A stretch of DNA of 14,162 nucleotides from Acanthaster planci (Eukaryota > Echinodermata > Asteroidea > Valvatida > Acanthasteridae), in contig NW_019091404.1 in assembly GCF_001949145.1 (NCBI RefSeq), forward strand, positions 1,746,015-1,760,176. Reading direction: 5' to 3'. The position numbers and the translations under genes are program-made. The notes under the pieces are model-generated. The model was given only the letters and a program-made list of their open reading frames with translations. It was not told the origin of the DNA and ran no database searches. This document shows, one piece after another, positions 1-8,800 of this stretch; within the stretch, counting starts at the first letter, position 1, and each line of letters begins with the position of its first letter.

Positions 1-336
1 ATTTTGTAGTGGAGTATTTGAATTAGTATTCGAACAAGTTAAGCTTAAGTTAAAGAGTTAAGCTCTTGATTGTGTAAGTACAGCCTTTAGTTTGTTGTCA
101 AATCTTTTCAATCGGTTTAATGAAGTGGGGGTAACTATTGAGGCGCTTGCCTCCCCCCGCTTTGAAATTAGACAGAAAAAATTGGGTGGTTGCTTCTTGG
201 TCATTGTTTCAACCGTGACCAAGCCCACCGAAGGCCCTCCAAAATGTACCCCAGACACACCAGTGGTTGAATGGTTGACCACCTTTTGATTAGTGAATCT
301 AAGACTAGATGAGTATTAGTACTTAGTGCTCGAGTT
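1..336. other. Unassigned left edge, no gene seen
   Basis: No splice-flanked or motif-bearing reading frame is visible here. The short open frames on both strands (about 60-75 codons) resemble no family I recognise. This sequence has no counterpart beside the second copy of the large repeat, so it marks the left unique flank of that duplication. Confidence 0.5.
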
Positions 337-510
337 CCATACAAGTTCAAGTATCAGGGGCTAAACCTCTTGGTGTGAAGTTTAGCACCTTTGATGAATA
401 CAAGTGTATCAACAAGGGCAAGAACCAAACATGGTTTAAAGGATGAATTCTGGAGTTTGAAGTTCTCAACCCCGTTATAATGAGAAATGATTATATGAAT
501 GTTCATGTCG

Positions 511-890
511 TTTTCACCGTGTAAATACGTCAAGTGCAATTGAAAGTTGCAACTCTCAGGTCAGTTCTGAAAAGGGTAACCTTTCCTAGTTTATGTCTGT
601 TCATGTTTTTACATTTTGCATTATCGTTGCAATTCTATGGATATTGCAAACAATCTTAACTATGGGGGTATTGTTGAAGGCGCGTGGTGGCTAGTAGTGG
701 CCCCCGGATAAAGGGTTGTCATGTTAACGCTATTCAGTCTGGCCATTAGGTTCAAGCAATGACTAAGAGATGGGGGACTTGAGGCCTTTTCATACCTTCT
801 TGAAAGGTATCACAAACGCGAAGTTTTGACGTCAGATAAAGTATTGTGGTATGCGAAAGGATACGCTTGGATATCGGTTGTGGTTGTCCG
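511..890. repeat. Segment private to repeat copy 1 (about 380 bases)
   Basis: Copy 2 passes almost directly from the equivalent of 510 (3245) to the equivalent of 891 (3253), so about 380 bases are extra here or lost there. It contains a full palindromic CRE-type octamer TGACGTCA at 827-834. I found no terminal inverted repeats or coding potential. It may be an insertion polymorphism or a deletion in the other copy. Confidence 0.7.
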
Positions 891-2038
891 TAAGTTCGGA
901 TAGCGTTTCTATAAATTAATTGGTTAAAGTGGGGAACTGATCTTTGGGCCTATTAAGCATTCCTGACGACTCTATTTAGTAATGTCACACTGAAAAGATT
1001 TAGAAACAAACTTGTGTCTTTTTAATGGTATCTATAAACCAAAGGACAAGCATCATTGAAAGAGAATGCTTTTAGTTTACGTACATGTGTGTATTATACC
1101 CTGTGAAATCTGTAATAAACAGAGCCATTTACAATGTGTATGTGATGGTGGTTTGCTTTTTCATCGACCGTTGTGAAAACAACAAGACTTTTTGTTGCGT
1201 GTGTTTCGTTCTCTCTAGCTGCAGTAGCGCTTGTCTGGTAAGTGCACAGACCCAGGTGTGTGTTTCCTCGTCCCCATCGCCACCGCATGACACGACGCAT
1301 GGCGTAGGCTTTGTCGGGAAATCATTGGATAAAGTTCAATTTGAATCATGACACTAGAAACGGTGTAGTGAGGGCAAGAAAGACGATTGCCTTTGAGGAA
1401 GATTCTTCCGGAATCGAAACATCAGGCCCGCTGACGTTTTTTCCTCGTTTTATATTTTAGGATATCGTCAGAAAGAAGATTTGAACAATTTATGTGTTTC
1501 ACATTTTCTGGAAATCGAAACTGAGAATTTTTTTTAAGTAGCCCCCGGGGTTATTTGAAAAATCATGTAGAAACTGGATGATTGAGGCCTGTCAAAGGTA
1601 CATTAATGGAAAGTTTGATAACATTCAGAAAGTATTCAAAATGGGTCGTAAAGTGCGTATTGTTAACTATTGTTTTGTTTGTTTTGTTTTTTTGGCGAGC
1701 AAATATGAGGGTATTTATTAACAACTTCTGTCAGGCAGTTTCTCGGGGCTTCTGTCTGTCAGCTAGCCATCCGTATTTCACGCTATTACGGTTTTGCTTG
1801 TGGGTAGATGTGTAAGAATACTGCCACGATTTTTTGGTTCCAGTTTGGTATTTTATCAATACTGCAGAACATTACACTGTACGTGCTCAGCATGCTATGT
1901 GTATCATCTGTTCTGAAATTGGATAAATAACTAAGAAGGGGCCTTTTCATACGTTTTTAGGGTGCATTGCGCACACGATGCGTTCGTTCGTGTCACTTTC
2001 ACTGACACAAAAATCGACGCTATGAACATAACACGTGT

Positions 2039-2099
2039 GCGTTGCGTTCAGCCATCAAAATCGTCTGGGGAGTGATCGATTTTGGCGAATACGCAACGC
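2039..2099. repeat. Imperfect long hairpin
   Basis: The outer arms GCGTTGCGT (2039-2047) and ACGCAACGC (2091-2099) are exact reverse complements. Nested inside, CAAAATCG (2056-2063) pairs with CGATTTTG (2077-2084), leaving a loop of about 13 bases. Small bulges separate the two stems. The hairpin lies in the segment private to repeat copy 1 and is plausibly part of a mobile element; no function is shown. Confidence 0.75.
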
Positions 2100-2165
2100 T
2101 TGGCGCAGGTTTTGGCGCGCATATGGAAGGGTGCTTTACTCTCTCGACAAGGCAACCATGACCCT

Positions 2166-2350
2166 TTAGAGGGGATTTAGTGTTGTGGGGTGGAATGTGG
2201 GTTAAAAGAGTAAGAATTAGGTTGGTTAGGTATGGTTGGGCAGGATAGATATTGATGGGATGGGTCATGCTTAGGATTTGATAGAATGGGAATTATGTGA
2301 GGTGAGGTGATAGGGATTTGTTAGTGGAGAGTGGAGTTTAGTTTGGTCGG
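2166..2350 (+). other. Strand-asymmetric G/T/A tract nearly free of C
   Basis: About 175 consecutive bases contain only about three cytosines up to 2340, with many GG and GGG runs separated by A/T. This is strong local strand skew. It could come from a degenerate GT-rich satellite or an element's internal region, and the guanine runs could allow quadruplex-like structures. No reading frame with a recognisable product is present. Confidence 0.65.
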
Positions 2351-3070
2351 TTGGCTGAAAATGTTTACAGTCTAACCTCGCTCATTTAAGAGCACTGTTA
2401 ATACGTGTACAATGTTCCACTTGTAACAAGGACACTTAAGCTCCCAATCCCTTTGTTCTTCATCGTTGTGGGCTCGCATGGCACAGGGTGCGTGTAAAAT
2501 TCATCTTGAAATGAGAGGATTTCGCCCTACTGGGTTTCGGAGAAATTTACATTTTCACCACTGAAGAAAGAAAACACAGAGTTTCGTATGTTTACTGGAT
2601 GAATTGATTTGAAAATATAAATGTATAGCCTTCGCTGTTCTTGTTAACATGTTTGTGTTAAAGTAAATATATGATCAGTCTGCTGTAAGAGCCACTTACA
2701 CATATGATGTTACCTAGCGTAACAACCTTCAATCAGCTCCCAGGGTTTGTGTAATGGAACATTGTTAACTTTCAAGTTAAGAATTGCAATGAAAAGTTTA
2801 CTGGGATATAAGTTAACAGCTGAGCTATTTATAATTTAAGATAAAGAAATACACTTGAAGAATTACATTTAACGAAAGCTAAAGTTTAAACGTCGAGTTA
2901 GCTTGGGGAAAAGATGCTGTTTCCCATGTTCTACAAAACAAAGGCCTTCGTTTGGCGTAAACACTCGAGATAATGGCTCAGTTCTATATTTGCTCGAATG
3001 GTCTCTCTTTGTTCATCTGTGCTTGCAGCCGAGGTTCCCATGGAATTTGTGTCTTTGGAGTCATAGCAGG

Positions 3071-3071
3071 N
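3071..3071. other. Undetermined base at the junction of the two repeat copies
   Basis: The single N falls exactly where copy 1 ends (CATAGCAGG) and copy 2 begins (CCATACAAG, as at 337). In copy 2 the equivalent of the left side (5115-5123) continues instead into unrelated unique sequence. This position suggests an assembly join rather than an ordinary ambiguous base. Confidence 0.85.
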
Positions 3072-5123
3072 CCATACAAGTTCAAGTATCAGGGGCTAAA
3101 CCGTTTGGTGTGAAGTTTAGCACCTTTGATGAATGCAAGTGTATCAACAAGGGCAAGAACGAAACATGATTTAAAGAATGAATTCTGGAGTTTGAAGTTC
3201 TCAACCTCGTTACAATGAGAAATGATTATATGAATGTTCCTGTCGTAGTCAGTAAGTTCGGATACCGTTTCTTTAATTTAATTGTTTGGAGTAGGGAGCA
3301 GATCTTTGGCCCTATTAAGCATTCATGACGACTCTATTGAGTAATATTACACTGCAAATATTTAGAAACAAACTTGTGTCTTTTTAATGGTATCTATAAA
3401 CCAAAGGACAAGCATCACTGAAAGAGAATGCTTTTAGTTTACGTACATGCGTGTATTATACCCCGTGAAATCTGTAATAAACAGAGCCATTTACAATGTG
3501 TATGTGATGGTGTTTTGCTTTTTCATCGACCGTTGTGAAAACAACAAGACTTTTTGTTGCGTGTGTTTCGTTCTCTCTAGCTGCAGTAGCGCTTGTGTGG
3601 TAAGTGCACAGACCCAGGTGTGTTTCCTCGTCCCCATCGCCACCGCATGACACGACGCATTGGGCAGGCTTTGTCGAGAAATCGTTGGATTAAGTTCAAT
3701 TTGAATCATGACACTAGCGCACTAGATAAAATGGGTTGGGGAAGAAATGGTGTAGTGAGGGCAAGAAAGACAATTGCCTTTGGGGAAGATTCTGCCGGAA
3801 TCAAAACATCAGGCCCGCTGATGTTTTTTCCTCGTTTTACATTTTGGAACATCGCCAGTAAAAAGTTTTGAACAGTATTTTCAAATTTTCGAGAAGACAA
3901 AACAGAGATAAATGTTTAAAAAGTAGCCCCTGTATGGTTTAAAAAACCATGTAGAACTTGGGTATTGGGGTCTGTCAAGGACAAATTTTAATGGAAAGTC
4001 TGATAACATTCAGAAAGGGGATTCAAAATGGGTTGCAAAGTGCGTGGCGTTTACTAACAGTTTTTCTCTTGTTGGCGAGCTGCGAAGTAGATACAAGCGT
4101 ACCGGTATTTTATTACCGATTTCTGTGTATTATTTTAATCACTGATAATTTTTTGTGTTTTTAAATATATATTTAATTTTTAGCAGCCTTAAGCTTTTTG
4201 AATTCTTTTTTCCCTTTACTGTGCGTTTTTATAGCCATTTCTTAGCTTTTAAGTGTAGCATATCTTATATTTCAAATTATTGTTTTCTTTTACTTTAATT
4301 TTGTGACGTCTTGTCTCAGGGCCATGTGGAAGACCACATCCAGTGTGAACGGGCCACCCTGATTAAATATTAGAAATAAATGAAGAAAGAAAGAAATAAT
4401 ATTTTGGTTCCACTTGGTATTTTATCAATACCAAAACATTACATATACACCGTACATGCTCATGCATCATCTGTTCTGAAATTGGACAAGTAGGCGTAAC
4501 TATTAAGGTGCTTTTTAACCTTGTGGACTCGCTTGGCACAGGCTGCGTGTAAAATAAATCTTGAAATGAGAGGATTTAGCCCTACTGGGTTTCGGAGAAA
4601 TCTACATTTTCACCACTGAAGAAAGAAAACACAGAGTTTCGTATGTTTACTGGATGAATTGATTTGAAAATATAAATGTATAGCCTTCGCTGTTCTTGTT
4701 AACATGTTTGTGTTAAAGTAAATATATGATCAGTCTGCTGTAAGAGCCACTCACACATATTGATGTTACCTAGCGTAACAACCTCCAATCAGGTCCCAGT
4801 GTTTTGTGTAATGGAACATTGTTGTCAAGTTAAGAATTGCAATGAAAAGTTTACTGAGATATAAGTTAATAGCTGAGCTATTTACAATTTAAGATAAAGA
4901 ATTACGCTTGAAGAATTACATTTAACGAAAGCTAAAGTTTAAACACCGAGTTAGCTTGGCGAAAAGATGCTGTTTCCCATGTTCTACAAAACAAAGGCCT
5001 TCGTTTGGCATAAACACTCGAGATAATGGCCCAGTTCTATATTTTCTCGAATGGTCTCTCTTTGTTCATCTGTGCTTGCAGCCGAGGTTCCCATGGAATT
5101 TGTGTCTTCGGAGTCATAACAGG
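3072..5123. repeat. Large tandem repeat, copy 2 (2.05 kb)
   Basis: Second copy of the block at 337-3070, in direct orientation. It lacks the copy 1 segments at 511-890 and 1950-2465. Instead it carries its own segment at about 4081-4398, where copy 1 has unrelated sequence (1701-1825). Homology stops at 5123, after which the sequence is unique. The pattern of near-identity broken by large private insertions is common between haplotypes of highly heterozygous animals. Confidence 0.9.
4081..4398 (+). mobile_element. Probable 3' tail of a truncated non-LTR retrotransposon
   Basis: This stretch is private to repeat copy 2; homology resumes at about 4397. It ends in a run of A-rich short repeats (GAAATAAATGAAGAAAGAAA type, 4373-4397). 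Shortly before that is a perfect stem-loop, ATGTGG (4324-4329), AAGA loop, CCACAT (4334-4339). A terminal stem-loop followed by a simple A-rich tail is typical of CR1/L2-like LINE or related SINE 3' ends. No reverse transcriptase coding sequence is present, which fits 5' truncation. The family name is not established and the left boundary is approximate. Confidence 0.55.
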
Positions 5124-5736
5124 TTTATAATTTTATCTACCACACGTATGTAAAAGCTTTCCACGCGTTTTAGTCATGGCAAAATGCGTATTAACTTTAT
5201 CCTCGCAATCGTTCAAAATGTTATAACCCGCCAGCCCGTTTGGCTTACTGAAAATACAGTTGCATTCCAATCATTTTCTAAAATCAAGCCATTTTGAAGT
5301 CAGAGTAGTGGATTGTGACAGGTATCAATTAAGTCGATGAATGATATGTGCTTACGGGATCTTCCGAGGGCCCTGCATACATTTATGAAATCCACCACTT
5401 GCTGTTGGGAATACATACACATTTACTTCTACTATTTAATTTACTATTAAAGTACCCATCTTACACCAGAAAAATCACCTCCAAACTGCGCCATGCATTC
5501 AGATTCTGTCCCACGTTAACGAACCTTTATTGGGGGGGGGGGTTGTGCAAAAATATAGCATCTTGTGAAAGTGGTTTTGCCTTTGTAGTCGTCAAGTTCT
5601 TTTGCTTGTTAGGGATCTGGAAAAAACTAGTACTAAAAACTAGAAGTTACCAGTACTGGCTCGTTTCCAAACACCCCCGCTCGACTGGTTATCGAAGCTT
5701 ACGTCAACTGCCGCGCATTGTTTGCCCGGTCCAGGC
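5124..5736. other. Upstream region of the protease gene
   Basis: Unique sequence between the duplicated block and the TATA box. It contains an 11-base G run at 5532-5542. Just upstream of the TATA box are a TACGTCA half-CRE-like site near 5699 and an E-box-type CAACTG near 5705, both unproven. An open frame running from 5348 to 5869 crosses the G run, the promoter and exon 1 in another frame, and I consider it chance. No other gene is visible. Confidence 0.6.
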
Positions 5737-5743
5737 TATAAAA
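5737..5743 (+). promoter_or_regulatory. TATA box of the serine protease homologue gene
   Basis: TATAAAA, followed by AGC, lies 86 bases before the chosen start codon. A start of transcription about 30 bases downstream (near 5767) would give a 5' untranslated leader of roughly 55 bases. A strong TATA box with a short leader is common in highly expressed secreted digestive-type proteases. The exact transcription start is inferred, not seen. Confidence 0.8.
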
Positions 5744-5822
5744 AGCACCGAAATTCCCCATCTCGGTACTTCGAGCTTGCATCTCAATGAAGCAACTAGC
5801 AGAATCAACGGCAACATTCACC

Positions 5823-5865
5823 ATGAAGTTCTTCATTTCTCTGGCTTGCCTGCTGGCTGTACTGA
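5823..5865 (+). CDS. Exon 1: start codon and signal peptide
   Basis: It encodes [14 protein letters not shown] plus the first base of the next codon: a Lys then a hydrophobic stretch, a textbook secretory signal. The ATG has A at -3 (TTCACCATGA). An in-frame ATG at 5787 would add 12 residues, but it has T at -3 and would bury the signal sequence, so 5823 is preferred. The donor GTAAGT at 5866 is a perfect consensus and gives phase 1. The GTACTG nearby at 5859 would be phase 0 but is a poor donor. Confidence 0.88.
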
Positions 5866-8800
5866 GTAAGTTGATGCAGATTGTCATGAACGGCCGAAAC
5901 CGTGCAATATGAGAACCACGTGGCTAGTTAAACTGTAGTTAAAACTTTAGTTATACATGTACTGAGAAAAACACCGTTGCAGCCATGCTGTCTATCTTTT
6001 CAGTAACTTAGTTGTTAGTAGAATGCATATTACTGATATTTGCATTAGTTGATTTAAATGAGGCCTTTACACAAAAATAAGCCTAAACATCTTTTGCACG
6101 TGGATGAGTCAATGGAAGCATGCTTGAAGGTGAAACTTGAGGCTCATTTTCCGGGTCCTTTCTCAATTAACTGGCTACCGCTAGGAATATTACACGCGTC
6201 TATGGCAAGTTGCTGCACTCATTAGCTAGTGGTAAGACGAACGTTGGATTGCAGCCTAGAAAATAGTTACCAGCAAATGAACTACTTCCTGCCGGGCGAC
6301 CCGTTTTTGAGTACACATTCTTTATACATGAAGCCGGGGAGCCCGAAACTGGAACAAAAGAACTGGCCCTTGTAACAAAAGACCGTGCTTGTCACAAAAG
6401 ACTGAGCTGCTGGGCATTACCGACATTTTTTTTTCACTCTCAATAGTGGAGATAATCCAGCCTTGTTTTTAAACAGTATACCATGGTTTGGGGCATTCAG
6501 AGCGAGCGGATTACCACCGGGGACAAAAGCGCTCCACCACTGCAGGGAGGAGCCACACAGCACCGCTGCAAACTAATCTGGCCCCTATTGAAAAGAGGTC
6601 AGCAGAGCACTGTTCCAGTTTCGGAAATAAAAGAATCTTACATAACACCGCACAATCTAGGCTCATTTTGCAAGGCTGCAGGCCTAGCTGAAAATCTCGG
6701 GCGTCAATGAAGGCTACCTGTCAGTTTAGAGTAGTGCCCAAAGAGTCCTTCCTGTGTGTTTGAACGTCCCTTACATGAAATGATGAATTTTTGAAGAATT
6801 TTGAAAACTGAAAATCTTGAAAATGACCCGTATGTGTCGAATGCATTTTTTTTCGAAGCATTCAGCAGCAAGTGATGAATGATTTCTAAGCAGACTTACC
6901 GGCCACAACAAAACACATGAAAAATCGTAATTATGATTTCTTTCTGAACTGATATCAGCGCCGACTCTCNAGCAGACTGATCGTCGGCGGGCACGAATCC
7001 TCACCACACAGCCGACCCTACCAGGTGGCCATCTATAATAAGAGAGATGCTAAGGGCCAGTATTGCGGTGGTACCCTTATCCACAAACGATGGGTCGTCT
7101 CAGCCGCCCACTGCGGGTTAGTACTTGTAGAGAACCATTCATTGCCCCCTTGATTCGAGTGCAATCCGTCGTCATTTTATCATCTTCGAAAAAAAAGAAC
7201 TCTTGACCTTATGCCTCATACCTGTAGGCCTCTTTATAGCAGAATGCTTGATACGAAAGTAAGTATTTCCACGAAATGTGCACTAGCGAAATGTGTAACG
7301 ATTTAAAGTGTAAATAATCATTGCCCAACTTTGATCAATCAATGTGCCATCAGATCAAGCGGAACATTCATATAATCATTTCTCATTATAACGAGGTTGA
7401 GAACTTCAACACTTTTCGAAACGTCGAGCTATTCCCCGGTTCTTCTGAGATCCACACATACTCAAGAAAGAGATTGATCCATGGTGTGTAACTGCAATTG
7501 TTTTACTCACCAAAATTTACCATTTTGAGCAACGAAAGGGCGTCATTTACTGTTTCCCAATTGGCCAAGTTATAAGGCAAACGTAAAGACCTGTCCGAAA
7601 CATACCTAATACTGATTTTACAAGGTTTTCTTTTTGATCATTTGCCTATTGCTTTCCACTGGTAAACAGGATAGGCAGCCATGGCTATGCAGGTTTGGGA
7701 CTCCACGATAAGAACAACCACAGTGAGGCCGGCCAGCAGATAATTAGGGGCACATGGCTTCGCCATCCCGACTACAATAGCGGCACTCTTGATAACGACA
7801 TCTCCTTGCTCCACCTGGGTAGAGACGCCCACATCGGCAACGGTAAGATCGCAGCCATTCGAATTTCCAAGACACGGCCTCATAAAGGGAGGAAACTGCT
7901 CGTGAGTGGATGGGGAGCAACAGCAAGTAAGTTTGATTTTAATAATGAGTGAGTTCGATCAAGCAAACAGCACATGCTTGGATCATTAGAGATCATCACA
8001 TACGCATGCGCCAGATTGACCGTATTGGGGCGGCCGTGTGTCGACGATTGATCTCCCGTTTGTAGGTCAAGTTTGGGCTCAATCTATAGTTTGACCAGTG
8101 GTCAATCGCTTTTCAACGATACGCACGCGCAATTCAGTTACAATAAGCCTTTTGCGAGTTAATTTTGAATAAAATCTGGTAGGCTGAGTTCTTTAAATTC
8201 ACGTGAACATAACAATTGGAATTCTCCATACTAAAGCCACCGTTGCTATATCTCATGATTCGGGGCAAGCTTTTCCTTTATAGTTACATAAAAGACGCTT
8301 TTCAACAATACACTGTTCTCAATGGATAAGAACGGCACAAAGAAACTAGTCCATTCCAGAGATGGTGGTCGCTAAGCAAAAGCTTGGCCCCGAATCACAA
8401 GGTATAGCAACAGTGTCTTTATACTGGGGAATTCACGTTTCTATGCAATCAGATAACACAGGGTACCAGATTTCATTCAAATTTAACTTGCAAGTGGCTT
8501 ATTGAACGACCCTAGTTGGTGTAGTCATAAAGAACTCACTGTTGCTTACATTTCACTTTGGCTGCGATTCTCGCAGTGTTCATGGTTCCCTTCCATAATG
8601 ATCAAAGAAATGGGTTTTGACCGTGCCCGATGGCCTTGGTCGACTAGATAATTATAATCAACTACAGTCGTCGCTCAAATCGACACGCAAAGAACACATT
8701 GGGGCTGGCGTGATGTCGGAGCATTCTTGACTCTTTGAAGTACTAAGCCTGAATCATTACCACTAATCACCCATAAAATTGGATAAGATTGCAACAATGC

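Larger units (their letters stand above)
1950..2465. repeat. Segment private to repeat copy 1 (about 515 bases), hairpin plus GT-rich tract
   Basis: Copy 2 has only about 30 bases between its equivalents of 1925 and 2466. The left boundary is approximate, because 1930-1950 is weakly alignable to 4490-4520. The segment contains a GTGTCA/TGACAC short hairpin near 1990-2008, a longer stem at 2039-2099 and a C-poor tract at 2166-2350. It looks like a non-autonomous inserted element, but no clear terminal repeats or target-site duplication could be fixed. Confidence 0.6.
337..3070. repeat. Large tandem repeat, copy 1 (2.7 kb)
   Basis: This block is repeated in the same orientation at 3072-5123. 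Matching segments are 337-510 with 3072-3245, 891-1700 with 3253-4080, 1826-1925 with 4397-4488, and 2466-3070 with 4521-5123. Within these, the copies differ by scattered substitutions and small indels, for example a 27-base indel near 1356/3717. Between them, this copy has private segments at about 511-890 and 1950-2465. Open frames shared by both copies (such as 1085-1351 with 3447-3650, and 2903 onward with 4956 onward) have no recognisable domain, so I treat the block as non-coding. It may be an uncollapsed allele or a real duplication. Confidence 0.9.

Noticed and set aside
1085-1351. Open frames on both strands shared with 3447-3650
   Set aside because: Indels between copies shift the frame, for example two missing bases near 3620, and no protein motif is seen, so coding is not supported.
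1361-1470. Hammerhead-ribozyme-like words (GAAAC, CTGATG or its complement) in the large repeat, also at 3750-3850
   Set aside because: Neither strand has the full core CTGATGA, stem II, GAAA, cleavage triplet in the right order; copy 1 has CTGACG and the stem II closing sequence is wrong.
2903-3169. Open frame preserved in both repeat copies (also 4956-5153)
   Set aside because: Similarity of the two frames simply follows from the DNA duplication. There is no domain and no splice or promoter context, and the first runs through the N junction.
5669-5710. Possible PTF1-like pancreas-type element (TTTCCA and CAACTG) upstream of the TATA box
   Set aside because: The spacing does not fit the known bipartite site, and both words are too short to mean anything alone.
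5348-5869. Open frame of 173 codons on the + strand
   Set aside because: It crosses the 11-base G run, the TATA box and exon 1 of the protease in another frame, has no domain I recognise, and is better explained as chance.
6483-6710. 75-codon open frame in intron 1
   Set aside because: Lies entirely within a well-defined intron, with no domain and no splice signals to incorporate it.
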